A DNA stretch of 64,000 nucleotides, from NCBI GenBank assembly GCA_029977705.1, contig JAPOKJ010000001.1:186001-250000 (forward strand). Reading direction: 5' to 3'. The position numbers and the translations under genes were made by a program. Shown piece after piece: positions 16,611 to 25,464 of the stretch (positions are counted from its first letter, which is position 1; each line of letters opens with the position of its first letter). The notes beneath the pieces were generated by a model. That model was not told the DNA's origin and did no database searches. It saw nothing but the letters and a program-made list of their open reading frames with translations. This DNA comes from Burkholderiales bacterium. GTDB lineage: Bacteria > Pseudomonadota > Gammaproteobacteria > Burkholderiales > Burkholderiaceae_E.

Positions 16611-18029
16611 ATGTCCAATGTCATGAACACCCCCAAAGCCGAAGCGAGCGTCCAGGTGCTCCCGATTGACCTGCTGCGCAAGTTCGATCATCCCGGACCG
16701 CGCTATACCTCGTATCCAACGGCAGACCGGTTTGTCGAGTCCTTCACCGCCGAAGACTATGTCCTGTCGCTGGAGCAGCGCAGCCACGGGGCCGGCATCG
16801 CCAAGCCCCTGTCGATCTATGTGCACATCCCGTTCTGCGAATCGCTGTGCTACTACTGCGCTTGCAACAAGGTCATCACGCGGCATCCCGAGCGTGCGGC
16901 CACCTATCTGGACTACCTGATCCGCGAGATCCAGATGCAGGCCCGGCATCTGGGCGGAAAGGCCAGTGTCAGTCAGCTGCATTTTGGCGGCGGCACACCG
17001 ACCTACCTGAGCGACGCCCAGCTGGCGCGGCTGTGGCACGCCTTGCAGGAGCACTTCCGGCTGATGCCGGGGGGCGAGTACTCGATCGAGGTCGACCCGC
17101 GCACCGTCGACAGGACACGGCTGCAGTTTCTGGCCCGTCTGGGATTCAACCGGATCAGCTTCGGTGTCCAGGACTTCGACCCGGTGGTGCAGAAGGCGGT
17201 TCACCGGGTGCAGTCCTTCGAGCAGGTGCAGGGCCTGATGACCGCCTCGCGCGAGGTTGGTTTCGAGTCGGTGAACATCGACCTGATCTACGGGCTGCCA
17301 CACCAGTCGGTGCGAAGCTTCAGCGACACCCTGCGCAAGACCCATGACCTGCTGCCCGACCGGATCGCGGTCTACTCCTATGCCCACTTGCCGCAGCGCT
17401 TCAAGCCGCAGCGGCGCATTGCCGAGGCCGACCTGCCCGGCGCCGCCGTCAAGACCCAGATGGCGGCGCTGACCATCGAATACCTGGGCTCGGCGGGCTA
17501 TGTGTATGTGGGCATGGACCATTTTGCCTTGCCCACCGATGCCCTGGCCGTGGCCAAGCGGCAGGGGCGGCTGCACCGCAATTTCCAGGGCTATTCGACC
17601 CAGCCCGATGCCGACCTGATCGCGCTCGGGGTGTCGGCGATCGGCCGTGTCGGTCCGACCTACAGCCAGAACGCGAAAGAGATCGACGAGTATTACGACC
17701 TGCTGGACCAGGGGCGCCTGCCGATCGTGCGCGGCATGGCCCTGAGCCATGACGACCTGATGCGGCGTGCCGTGATCATGGCCATCATGTGCCAGGGTCA
17801 GCTCAGCTATGAATCCATCGAGGTGGCCTTCCTGATCGAGTTCCAGCGCTACTTCGCCTGGGAACTCACCCAGTTGCAGGCGATGCAGGACGAGGGACTG
17901 GTGCAGTTGCAGGCCGATGGCTTCAATGTGACGGCCAAGGGCTGGTACGTGGTGCGAGCCGTGGCCATGCTGTTTGACCGCTACCTGCAGGCCGACAAGA
18001 TGCGCACGCGTTACTCGCGCATCATCTGA
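16611..18029 (+). CDS. hemN: Oxygen-independent coproporphyrinogen III oxidase (radical SAM)
   Basis: A 472-residue radical SAM enzyme that decarboxylates coproporphyrinogen III to protoporphyrinogen IX without oxygen. The cluster motif is HIPFCESLCYYCACNKV (Cys-x3-Cys-x2-Cys, with an extra Cys typical of HemN). GGGTPTYLS, FGVQDFDP and the C-terminal HemN domain follow. Full-length HemN is about 455-475 residues. It is divergent from fnr and shares an FNR box, so heme synthesis for the cbb3 oxidase is coupled to low oxygen. An in-frame ATG at 16623 is an alternative start. Confidence 0.95.
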   Translation: MSNVMNTPKAEASVQVLPIDLLRKFDHPGPRYTSYPTADRFVESFTAEDYVLSLEQRSHGAGIAKPLSIYVHIPFCESLCYYCACNKVITRHPERAATYLDYLIREIQMQARHLGGKASVSQLHFGGGTPTYLSDAQLARLWHALQEHFRLMPGGEYSIEVDPRTVDRTRLQFLARLGFNRISFGVQDFDPVVQKAVHRVQSFEQVQGLMTASREVGFESVNIDLIYGLPHQSVRSFSDTLRKTHDLLPDRIAVYSYAHLPQRFKPQRRIAEADLPGAAVKTQMAALTIEYLGSAGYVYVGMDHFALPTDALAVAKRQGRLHRNFQGYSTQPDADLIALGVSAIGRVGPTYSQNAKEIDEYYDLLDQGRLPIVRGMALSHDDLMRRAVIMAIMCQGQLSYESIEVAFLIEFQRYFAWELTQLQAMQDEGLVQLQADGFNVTAKGWYVVRAVAMLFDRYLQADKMRTRYSRII

Positions 18030-18115
18030 GAACGTCATCCGACGGCCTGGGCTGCGCCGCATCGGCACCGGCCTTGCAAGTTCGTGTCCAGGGCTCGCAG
18101 CCAGGCCTGCGGCGC

Positions 18116-18124
18116 TGATACAGT
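18116..18124 (+). promoter_or_regulatory. Extended -10 promoter immediately before the SafE-like gene
   Basis: TG-A-TACAGT is an extended -10 (TG at 18116-18117, hexamer 18119-18124). Six bases separate it from the ATG at 18131, predicting a leaderless message. Confidence 0.5.
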
Positions 18125-18130
18125 AGCCGC

Positions 18131-18790
18131 ATGCTCGCTTCCCTGTTCGTGTCTGCTCTCGTGATGGGCCTGTTCGGCGGCCCGCATTGCGTGGGCATGT
18201 GCGGCGCACTGTGTGCGCTGCAGGAAAAAGGCCAGAGCCAGGCGCAGCGTCTGCGCTTTCATGCCGGCCGCGTCACCGGCTATGCTGCGATGGGGGCGCT
18301 CGCCGCCGGAAGCGTGCAAGCCCTGGGCTGGTCGGCCCAGCATAGCACCTGGCTCAAGCCGCTGTGGATGGGCTGGCATGTGGCCGTGATCGCCTGGGGC
18401 CTGGTCCTGGTGCTGTCCGGACGCCATCCGGTGTGGGCGCAGCAGGGGGCCAAGCGGCTCTGGCAGAAGACCCAGTCATTGCCTGGCCTGCGCGGCCAGC
18501 ATGCTGGTGTGTTGGGGATGCTATGGGCCCTGATGCCCTGTGGCCTGTTGTATTCGGCACTGGCCCTGGCCACTCTGGGCAACAGCCTGTGGCTGGGGGC
18601 CCTGCTGATGGCGGTGTTTGCGGCCGGTTCGGGGCTCTGGCTCTACGCCACTCCGACCCTGTGGCGGCTGCTGGGCCGCTGGCGCGAAGGCTGGGGCCAG
18701 CGCCTGGCCGGCCTGCTGCTGGTGGCCGGTTCGGGCTGGGCGATCTGGATGCAGTTCACCATGAAGGGCGGTTTGTTCTGCCTGGATTGA
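18131..18790 (+). CDS. TauE/SafE-family membrane protein linked to cbb3/copper clusters
   Basis: A 219-residue protein with about six membrane helices. The N-terminal FGGPHCVGMCGALCAL motif with two close cysteines, and the later MLWALMPCGLLYSALALA with a Pro-Cys-Gly turn, are typical of the COG2836-type branch of the TauE/SafE/DsbD superfamily. Such genes often lie next to ccoNOP-fnr-hemN clusters, suggesting a role in copper or thiol handling during oxidase assembly. The sulfite-exporter name of the superfamily should not be taken literally. Its promoter seems separate from hemN. Confidence 0.82.
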   Translation: MLASLFVSALVMGLFGGPHCVGMCGALCALQEKGQSQAQRLRFHAGRVTGYAAMGALAAGSVQALGWSAQHSTWLKPLWMGWHVAVIAWGLVLVLSGRHPVWAQQGAKRLWQKTQSLPGLRGQHAGVLGMLWALMPCGLLYSALALATLGNSLWLGALLMAVFAAGSGLWLYATPTLWRLLGRWREGWGQRLAGLLLVAGSGWAIWMQFTMKGGLFCLD

Positions 18791-18848
18791 ACCCCTTGCG
18801 AGGGCCCTGGGAAGTCTCGTTGATGCTGGCACAGTCTTTGCATCCCCT

Positions 18849-18860
18849 CTTGTATACAAG
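18849..18860. promoter_or_regulatory. Perfect palindrome CTTGTATACAAG, likely GntR operator over the atzF promoter
   Basis: A 12-bp perfect dyad that matches the FadR-subfamily GntR pattern (GT-n2-AC core in an A/T frame). It contains TATACA, usable as a -10, so bound repressor would block polymerase. It ends 15 bp before the atzF ATG. The FCD-type GntR gene at 32739, at the end of the same gene array, is the likely binder. Confidence 0.6.
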
Positions 18861-18875
18861 TTGGGATGCCACGAA

Positions 18876-20588
18876 ATGGTGCAAGCAAGCAAACAGCAGG
18901 GACAGGGGACGGGCGACGCGGCGTCAGGCGGGGCGGCCGCCTGGATCACCCGTCTCGAATCGCCCCTCGCCGGGTCGCCGCAAGGCCCTCTGGCCGGCCT
19001 GCGCTTTGCGGCCAAGGACAACATCGATGCGGCCGGCGTCCGCACGACGGCGGCCTGCGAGGCCTTCGCCTATGTTCCTGAGACGCACGCTGTTGTGGTG
19101 CAGCGCCTGCTCGATGCTGGTGCAGATCTGGCCGGCAAGACCAACCTGGACCAGTTTGCCTGCGGTCTGAACGGCACCCGTTCCCCCTGGGGGCCGGTGC
19201 CCAATGCCTTTGACCCGGCCTACGTCAGTGGCGGCTCCAGCGCTGGGTCCGCCTATGTGGTGGCGACTGGCCAGGTCGACTTCTCCCTGGGTACCGATAC
19301 GGCCGGCTCGGGCCGGGTGCCGGCGGGCCTGAACAACATCGTGGGCCTGAAGCCCAGCAAGGGCCTGATCAGTGCCCGCGGCGTCGTGCCGGCCGCCCAG
19401 AGCGTCGACGTGGTCTCGATCTTCTCCGGCACGGTGGCCGGCGCGGCCCGCGTGTTGCAGCAGGCCCGCGGCTTTGATGCCGACGATCCTTTTTCAAGAA
19501 AGCTGGCGCTGCCGCCGCCGCGTTGGGGCGAGGGCTTCCGTTTCGGTGTCCCGGATGTCCTCGAGTTCCATGGTGATGACTTGTCACGCCAGGCCTTCGC
19601 GGCGGCGCTGCGCGGGCTGCAGGCCCTGGGCGGCACACCGGTGACCATTCCGTATGCGCCCCTGGCACAGGCCGCCAACCTGCTCTACGACAGTGCCCTG
19701 GTGGCCGAGCGCTATGCCGCCATCCGCGGCTTCTTCGATGCCCATGAAGGCGAGGTGATCGAGCCGGTGCGCAGCATCATCGCCGGGGGGCGTCGCTTTC
19801 TGGCCGCCGACTGGGTGGATGCGTCGCTGCGCCTTCGCCAGCTTGGTCGGCAGGCCGACCGGATGTGGCAGGACATCGATGTGCTGGTGGTGCCGACCGC
19901 GCCGACGCACTATCGCATCGATGCGATGCAGGCCAACCCGGTGGTGCTCAACCGCAACCTGGGCGCTTACACCAATTTCGTGAACCTGCTCGATTACGGA
20001 GCGCTGTCGGTGCCCGCGAGCATGCGCAGCGACGGGCTGCCCTTTGGCATCACGCTGATCGCGCCCGCCGGTATGGACTGGTCGCTGACCGATCTGGGCC
20101 AGCGCTTCCACCTGGCCAGCGGCCTGACCCAGGGCGCGACAGGCCGGCCCCTGGGCGAGGCGCTCGACATGGACAGCCTCGCCGACCGGGAACCGTCGTT
20201 GCCGGTGGCGGTGGTGGGCGCGCACCTGAGTGGCATGCCCCTGAATGGCCAATTGCGCGAGCGCGGCGCCCGCCTGCTGCGCACCACCCGCACCGCTCCC
20301 GACTACCGCCTCGTGGCCCTGCCGGCTACGCAGCCGCCCAAGCCCGGCCTGATCCGCTGCGAGGCCGGTACCGGCACGTCGATCGAAGTCGAGATCTGGG
20401 ACATGCCGCTGACCCATTACGGCAGCTTTGTTTCGCTGGTCGCAGCGCCGCTGTCCATCGGCTGGCTCCGTCTTGAAGACGGCAGCCAGGTGCAGGGCTT
20501 CCTGTGCGAGCACTGGGCAACCCGTGATGCCCAGGACATCTCCAGCCATGGCGGCTGGCGTGCCTATCTCAAGACGCTCGGCCGGTGA
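18876..20588 (+). CDS. atzF: Allophanate hydrolase
   Basis: A 570-residue amidase-signature enzyme that cleaves allophanate to ammonia and CO2, the last step of biuret and cyanurate catabolism. The amidase domain (about residues 20-430) has the catalytic Lys in FAAKDNID and the Ser/cis-Ser pair in SGGSSAGSA and GTDTAGSGRVPA. A separate C-terminal domain (from about residue 440, VAVVGAHLSGMPLNGQL) is specific to AtzF-type enzymes. There is no biotin carboxylase, so this is not urea amidolyase. ATG 18876 is chosen; a TTG at 18861 would add five residues. It heads the ureide gene array. Confidence 0.93.
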   Translation: MVQASKQQGQGTGDAASGGAAAWITRLESPLAGSPQGPLAGLRFAAKDNIDAAGVRTTAACEAFAYVPETHAVVVQRLLDAGADLAGKTNLDQFACGLNGTRSPWGPVPNAFDPAYVSGGSSAGSAYVVATGQVDFSLGTDTAGSGRVPAGLNNIVGLKPSKGLISARGVVPAAQSVDVVSIFSGTVAGAARVLQQARGFDADDPFSRKLALPPPRWGEGFRFGVPDVLEFHGDDLSRQAFAAALRGLQALGGTPVTIPYAPLAQAANLLYDSALVAERYAAIRGFFDAHEGEVIEPVRSIIAGGRRFLAADWVDASLRLRQLGRQADRMWQDIDVLVVPTAPTHYRIDAMQANPVVLNRNLGAYTNFVNLLDYGALSVPASMRSDGLPFGITLIAPAGMDWSLTDLGQRFHLASGLTQGATGRPLGEALDMDSLADREPSLPVAVVGAHLSGMPLNGQLRERGARLLRTTRTAPDYRLVALPATQPPKPGLIRCEAGTGTSIEVEIWDMPLTHYGSFVSLVAAPLSIGWLRLEDGSQVQGFLCEHWATRDAQDISSHGGWRAYLKTLGR

Positions 20589-20664
20589 ACCCGATGCCCT
20601 CATCCCCCTTCTTGCCGCTGCCCCTTGCAGCACCGACTCCAGCCTTCATTGCAAAGGATCCGTC

Positions 20665-21687
20665 ATGACCCGTAATGCCAAAGCCGACCAGACCGCCACT
20701 GCCACCCGCTCGCGTCGCCGCGTGCTCAAGGCAGGCCTTGCAGCCACCGCATTGGGTGTCAGTGCGGCCGCCCGCAACAGCGTCGCACAGACCCCGGTGA
20801 AGATCCGCGTGGGCTATTGGCCGATCGCGGCTGGCCTGCCGTTTTACGCGGCCGTCGAGAAGGGCTTCTTCAAGGAAGCCGGGCTGGATGTCGAGGCGGT
20901 CCGCTTCGCGGGTGCCCAGCAGATCATGGAGGCGATGCTTGCCGGCCGCTGCGAGGGCAGTGCCAATGGCACCGGTTCGGCCAACCTGGCGATCGGCGAG
21001 ATGGCCGCACCGGGCACCTTCAAGATCTTTGCCTCCAATCCGAGCAACGCCAAGCATGTGCTCGATGAATTCCTGGTGCCAGCGGCCAGTACGGTCAAGA
21101 CGATTGCGGAGTTGAAGGGCCGCAAGGTCGGCTCCGGCCCCGGCATCCAGAATGTGACGCTGGCGAAAACTGTGCTCGAACGCGCAGGTGCGACTGGGGC
21201 GACGGTGATCGAATTGCCGATCGGCCAGCATGTGGCCGCCCTGGCCGCCGGTCAGGTCGATGCGGTCTACACCCTCGAGCCCACCGGCACCGTCGGCCGC
21301 CTCAATGGCTCGACCCGTCTGCTCGAGGCCGGTGTCATCGCCAAGTACATCCTGGGTGATCCGATGGCGCCCTGGTTCGGGGGCTCGGCCTCGCTCAAGG
21401 CCGACTTCGTCCAGAAGTATCCGGCCGAGGCGCGCAAGTTCGTGGCCGCCTATGCCAAGGGCATCGCCTTCGTGCGCAGCAATGCCAGCGAGGCCCGTCA
21501 GTACCTGAAGGGCTATACCGCCATCGAAGGCGCCCTCACCAGCGAAGTACCGCTGGCCGCCTACACGCTGTACAACGAGTTCACGCCCAAGGACATCGAG
21601 TACTTCCAGAAATTCTTTGACCTGTTCACCGAAAAAGGCATCTTCGCCTCGCGCCTGAAGGTCGAAACCATGCTCTACAAGGGCTGA
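20665..21687 (+). CDS. NitT/TauT-type ABC transporter substrate-binding protein
   Basis: A 340-residue periplasmic receptor of the SsuA/ThiY/NMT1 fold. The leader SRRRVLKAGLAATALG has a twin-arginine pattern and ends near NSVAQT. The mature part begins VKIRVGYWPIAAGLPFYAAVEKGFFKEAG, the usual start of this family. AAAGGATC precedes the ATG at 20665. It is followed by its permease (4 bp gap) and ATPase. Its place between atzF and atzGEH suggests a small amide such as biuret, triuret or a related ureide, but specificity cannot be read directly. Confidence 0.88.
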   Translation: MTRNAKADQTATATRSRRRVLKAGLAATALGVSAAARNSVAQTPVKIRVGYWPIAAGLPFYAAVEKGFFKEAGLDVEAVRFAGAQQIMEAMLAGRCEGSANGTGSANLAIGEMAAPGTFKIFASNPSNAKHVLDEFLVPAASTVKTIAELKGRKVGSGPGIQNVTLAKTVLERAGATGATVIELPIGQHVAALAAGQVDAVYTLEPTGTVGRLNGSTRLLEAGVIAKYILGDPMAPWFGGSASLKADFVQKYPAEARKFVAAYAKGIAFVRSNASEARQYLKGYTAIEGALTSEVPLAAYTLYNEFTPKDIEYFQKFFDLFTEKGIFASRLKVETMLYKG

Positions 21688-21691
21688 GGCG

Positions 21692-22486
21692 ATGACCGGC
21701 TCCGTCAGCCCTGCTGCTTCTTCAGTGCGCCGTCCTGCGCCCGCCTGGCTGTTGCCCCTGATTGGCCCCTTGCTGCTGATCGGGCTGTGGGAGGCGGCCG
21801 TGCAGATGAAGCTGGTCAGTCCGATCCTGCTGCCTTCGCCGCAGGCCACCTTGCTGGCTCTGGTCAAGGGCCTGGCGGGCGGCCCGCTGCTCAAGGACTT
21901 TGCCGTCACCCTGATGCGCACGCTGCAGGCCTTTGCCATTGCCGGCCTGATCGGTGTGCCGCTCGGGGTGCTGCTGGGCAGCAACGAGAAGGCCTATCGC
22001 AGTGTCGAGTTCCTGATCGACTTTTTTCGCTCCACGCCGTCCTCTGCACTGATCCCGCTGTTCCTGCTGATCTTCGGCGTCTCGGACATCAACAAGGTGG
22101 CGATCGCCGCCTTTGGTGCCCTTTTGATCGTGCTCTTCAACAGCGCCTACGGTGTCATGAACGCACGCAAGCAGCGCATCATGGCCGCGCGGGTGATGGG
22201 TGCCTCGCGCTGGCAGGTGTTCAAGGATGTGCTGATCTGGGAGAGCCTGCAGCCGACTTTCGTGGGCCTGCGCAGCGCGGTGTCGATGTCCTTGGTGATC
22301 GTGATCGTGGCCGAGATGTTCATCGGTTCGGAGAACGGTCTGGGTCACCGCATCATCGATGCGCAGCAGGTGATGAATGTGCGCGAGATGTATGCCGCCA
22401 TCCTGGCGGCCGGCATTCTCGGCTATGCCCTCAATGTGCTCTTCCTGCTGATCGAGAAGCGCACGGTTCACTGGAGTGGTCGCTGA
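21692..22486 (+). CDS. NitT/TauT-type ABC transporter permease
   Basis: A 264-residue SsuC-type inner-membrane permease with six helices. The EAA loop is seen as AARVMGASRWQVFKDVLIWESLQPTF (written across about residues 170-195 with the conserved Gly). It lies between the receptor and ATPase genes with gaps of 4 and 1 bp, so the three form one importer. Confidence 0.9.
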   Translation: MTGSVSPAASSVRRPAPAWLLPLIGPLLLIGLWEAAVQMKLVSPILLPSPQATLLALVKGLAGGPLLKDFAVTLMRTLQAFAIAGLIGVPLGVLLGSNEKAYRSVEFLIDFFRSTPSSALIPLFLLIFGVSDINKVAIAAFGALLIVLFNSAYGVMNARKQRIMAARVMGASRWQVFKDVLIWESLQPTFVGLRSAVSMSLVIVIVAEMFIGSENGLGHRIIDAQQVMNVREMYAAILAAGILGYALNVLFLLIEKRTVHWSGR

Positions 22487-22487
22487 G

Positions 22488-23309
22488 ATGGGCACCGTCC
22501 TCAATCCCATGGTCGCCCCCGACCCCCTGCCGCCCAGTTTCCAGCCGGGTCCGGAAGGCACGCACATCACGATCCGGGGCCTGCGCAAGTTCTTCGCCGG
22601 CCAGCCCCTGTACCAGGACTTCAACCTGGACATTCCGCGCGGCCGCATCGTCTCGGTGTTCGGACCCAACGGTTGTGGCAAGAGCACCCTGATCAACATG
22701 ATCGCGGGCCTGATTCCGATCGATGCCGGCCAGATCCTGTTCGATGGCAAGACCCTCAAGGAAACCAAGATCGGGTACGTTTTCCAGAACTATCGCGAGG
22801 CGATGTTTCCCTGGATGCGGACCATCGACAACATCGCCTATCCGCTGCGTCTGGAGGGTCGCTCACGCGCCCAGGTCGACGCCCGGGTGCAGGAGCTGAT
22901 CGCCTCCTTCGATGTGCGCTTCGACCTGAACCGCTATCCCTACGAGCTGTCCGGCGGCCAGCAGCAGACGGCCTCGATCATGCGTGCCCTGGCACCCCAG
23001 CCTGAGGTGCTCTTTCTGGACGAACCGTTCTCGGCGCTCGACTACGAGATGACCTTGTTCATTCGTGAAAAGCTCCAGGAAGTCTTCATGAAGACCGGCA
23101 CCACCATGATGCTGGTCTCACACGATCTGGAGGAGGCGGTCTACCTTGCGGACCAGATCCTGCTGCTGACCAAGCGGCCGACCCAGATTGCCGAATTGAT
23201 CGACTACGGCCAGGCTCGGCCGCGGACCGATGCCACCCTTTCCGACGCCGGCTTCATCGCGACCAAGCGGCGCAGCCTGGAGATCTTCCAGCGCGAGGTG
23301 CGCAAATGA
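22488..23309 (+). CDS. NitT/TauT-type ABC transporter ATP-binding protein
   Basis: A 273-residue ATPase with Walker A GPNGCGKST, Q-loop FQNYREAMFPW, signature LSGGQQQT, Walker B VLFLDEP and H-loop LVSHDLEEA. The YREAMFPWM segment is typical of SsuB/TauB-like proteins. The ATG at 22488 comes directly after the permease stop; a GTG at 22476 is less likely. Its stop overlaps the ATG of atzG (ATGA), linking transport and catabolism in one transcript. Confidence 0.92.
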   Translation: MGTVLNPMVAPDPLPPSFQPGPEGTHITIRGLRKFFAGQPLYQDFNLDIPRGRIVSVFGPNGCGKSTLINMIAGLIPIDAGQILFDGKTLKETKIGYVFQNYREAMFPWMRTIDNIAYPLRLEGRSRAQVDARVQELIASFDVRFDLNRYPYELSGGQQQTASIMRALAPQPEVLFLDEPFSALDYEMTLFIREKLQEVFMKTGTTMMLVSHDLEEAVYLADQILLLTKRPTQIAELIDYGQARPRTDATLSDAGFIATKRRSLEIFQREVRK

Positions 23310-23575
23310 GCGCTGGCAACGGCACCATGCTCTCCGAGGCTCATGCCCTGGCCTATGTGCAGGCCGCTGCCCTGGTGGCCGGGATCCCGATGCCAGCCGA
23401 CCGGGCGCAGCGGGTCGCCTTCCAGCTCCAGCAGATCTCACGCATGGCGGGCAGCCTCAATGACCTGGACCTGCCGCCCGAGCTGGAGCTGGCCGAGATC
23501 TACCAGCTGCCGCGCTCGCCCGAAGCATCGTCGGGGCCTGTACGGGCTGCAAAGGCGACGGAGTCCGGACAATGA
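23306..23575 (+). CDS. atzG: AtzG-like small subunit of the 1-carboxybiuret hydrolase (DUF4089)
   Basis: An 89-residue protein with a helical GatC-like core (about residues 14-66) containing VQAAALVAGIPMPADRAQRVAFQLQ in two parts, and a disordered tail. In Pseudomonas sp. ADP the small protein AtzG binds AtzE in a GatCA-like heterotetramer and is required for soluble, active enzyme. Here it overlaps atzE by four bases (ATGA), the expected arrangement for subunits made in equal amounts. The symbol rests on size, DUF4089 character and adjacency. Confidence 0.85.
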   Translation: MSAGNGTMLSEAHALAYVQAAALVAGIPMPADRAQRVAFQLQQISRMAGSLNDLDLPPELELAEIYQLPRSPEASSGPVRAAKATESGQ

Positions 23576-24969
23576 ACCGCGCTGCCCTGACCGCTTCGTC
23601 GCTGAATGCCGCCTTCCTGGCAGGCGAGCGCTCGGCCCGCGAGATCGTGGTGTCGACGCTGGCGCGCATCGCCGCCACCGATGCCCGCGTCAATGCCTTC
23701 ACCAGTGTCTTCGAGGCCCGCGCCCTGGCCAGTGCCGCGCGCCTGGATGCGCTGCGCGAGGAAGGCATGCCACTGGGCCCGATGGCCGGGGTCCCGTTTG
23801 CAGTGAAGAACCTGTTCGATGTGCGTGGCGTGGTGACCCTGGCCGGCTCCATCGTCAACCGGGACCATGCGCCCGCCTCGCACGATGCAGTGCTGATCGA
23901 ACGTCTCGAGGCGGCCGGCGCCATCCTGGTCGGTGCGCTGAACATGGACGAATATGCCTATGGCTTCACGACCGAGAACAGCCACTACGGACCGAGTTGC
24001 AATCCGCATGATCCGAGCCGCATCGCCGGCGGATCCTCGGGAGGCTCTGGCGCGGCCGTGGCGGCCCATCAGGTCCCGCTGACCCTGGGCTCGGATACCA
24101 ATGGTTCGATCCGCGTGCCCGCCTCACTGTGTGGCGTCTGGGGTCTGAAGCCCACCTTCGGACGCCTGTCACGCCGCGGCAGCTATCCCTTCGTCTACAG
24201 CATCGACCATCTCGGCCCGCTGGCCGACTCGGTCGAGACCCTGGCCATGGCCTATGACGCCATGCAGGGACCGGATGCGCTCGATCCCGGCTGCCGTGCT
24301 GATCGTATCGAGTCCGTACGGCCCGGCCTGCGCGAGGGCGTCGCCGGCCTGCGCATCGGTGTGCTCGGGGGCTACTTCGAGGACAACGCCTCCGAGGCTG
24401 CCAGCCAGGCGGCCCACGAGGCTGCCCGCGTACTGCAGGCGCGCCCCGGTGTGATCTGGCCCGATGCAGCCCTGGCGCGCAGCGCTGCCTTCATCACCAC
24501 CGCCAGCGAGGGCGGCGCCCTGCATCTGCCGGACCTGCGCCAGCGTCCCCAGGATTTCGAACCCCTGTCGGTCGATCGCTTCATCGCCGGCGCCTTGTTG
24601 CCCGCCGCCTGGTACTTGCGCGCGCAACGATTCCGTCGCCTCTACCGCGACAAGGTGATGCAGCTGTTCCGTGACTGGGATGTGCTGATTGCGCCGGCCA
24701 CCCCGGTGCCCGCGCCCCCGATCGGCACCGAGACCATCGAGGTCCGTGGCCAGCGTCATCCCTGCCGGCCCGCCATGGGCCTGCTGACCCAGCCGGTCTC
24801 GTTTGCCGGCGTACCGGTGGTGGCCGCACCGCTTTGGCCGGCGTTGGCCGGGCGCCTGCCGGTGGGTGTGCAACTGATTGCGCCCCCCTGGCGCGAAGAA
24901 CTGGCCTTTCGCGCTGCCTGGGTGCTGCAACAGTCGGGCCTGGCGCATCCGAATCCCGGGAGTCTTTGA
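23572..24969 (+). CDS. atzE: 1-carboxybiuret hydrolase large subunit (AtzE-family amidase)
   Basis: A 465-residue amidase-signature enzyme. Catalytic Lys is in [10 protein letters not shown] (about residue 82), Ser in [13 protein letters not shown] (about 154) and Ser in [11 protein letters not shown] (about 178). AtzE deaminates 1-carboxybiuret to 1,3-dicarboxyurea in cyanurate catabolism. It is flanked by atzG upstream and atzH downstream, the arrangement of the revised pathway in Pseudomonas sp. ADP. GatA is excluded because no gatB is present and the neighbours are ureide genes. Confidence 0.9.
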   Translation: MNRAALTASSLNAAFLAGERSAREIVVSTLARIAATDARVNAFTSVFEARALASAARLDALREEGMPLGPMAGVPFAVKNLFDVRGVVTLAGSIVNRDHAPASHDAVLIERLEAAGAILVGALNMDEYAYGFTTENSHYGPSCNPHDPSRIAGGSSGGSGAAVAAHQVPLTLGSDTNGSIRVPASLCGVWGLKPTFGRLSRRGSYPFVYSIDHLGPLADSVETLAMAYDAMQGPDALDPGCRADRIESVRPGLREGVAGLRIGVLGGYFEDNASEAASQAAHEAARVLQARPGVIWPDAALARSAAFITTASEGGALHLPDLRQRPQDFEPLSVDRFIAGALLPAAWYLRAQRFRRLYRDKVMQLFRDWDVLIAPATPVPAPPIGTETIEVRGQRHPCRPAMGLLTQPVSFAGVPVVAAPLWPALAGRLPVGVQLIAPPWREELAFRAAWVLQQSGLAHPNPGSL

Positions 24970-24970
24970 G

Positions 24971-25357
24971 ATGCAGATCAACCAACCCGATGTCCTGGCC
25001 GAAGTGACGGCCGCCTTCGAGCGCTACGAGCAGGCGTTGGTGAGCAACGATGTGGCGGTCCTCGACGAATTGTTCTGGAACCACCCGAGCACGCTGCGCT
25101 ATGGCGCGACCGAGAACCTGTACGGCTACGAGGAAATCCGCAACTTCCGTGCCGCACGCCCCGCCACCGGTCTGGCCCGACGCCTGTTGCGTCGCTGGAT
25201 CACCACCTATGGCCAGGACTTTGCGACCGCCAATGTCGAGTTCCAGAGGGAGGGCAGCAGCCGCACCGGACGCCAGAGCCAGACCTGGATGCGCACGCCG
25301 CAAGGCTGGCGTGTGGTGTCCGCCCATGTGAGCCTTCTCGATGCGCCGCCGGCCTGA
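24971..25357 (+). CDS. atzH: AtzH-like SnoaL/DUF3225 protein (1,3-dicarboxyurea processing)
   Basis: A 128-residue single-domain protein of the SnoaL/NTF2-like cone fold. It starts [20 protein letters not shown] and has [18 protein letters not shown] and a C-terminal [13 protein letters not shown] strand. AtzH is described as a decarboxylating amidohydrolase that turns dicarboxyurea into allophanate, so that it is not lost as urea. It lies 1 bp behind atzE. The 107 bp that follow, before the BMP-type receptor gene, may hold an internal promoter. Confidence 0.87.
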   Translation: MQINQPDVLAEVTAAFERYEQALVSNDVAVLDELFWNHPSTLRYGATENLYGYEEIRNFRAARPATGLARRLLRRWITTYGQDFATANVEFQREGSSRTGRQSQTWMRTPQGWRVVSAHVSLLDAPPA

Positions 25358-25464
25358 GTCGGAAGGGCGCCCGCTTTCCCCTTGTTGCAACCTTGTGTTT
25401 GACCCTTTGTCTCAACCCTTCCCTTTGAACCCTGACCCCTGTAATCCCTGAAAGGACCTTCATC

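Noticed and set aside
18876-20588. GatA (glutamyl-tRNA amidotransferase subunit A) as the identity of the amidase-signature gene
   Set aside because: It has the AtzF-type C-terminal domain, no gatB or gatC neighbours, and lies in a ureide operon.
25384-25391. GTTGCAAC palindrome before the BMP receptor gene as a regulator site
   Set aside because: An 8-bp dyad is expected by chance in a window of this size, and no matching copy or linked regulator was seen.
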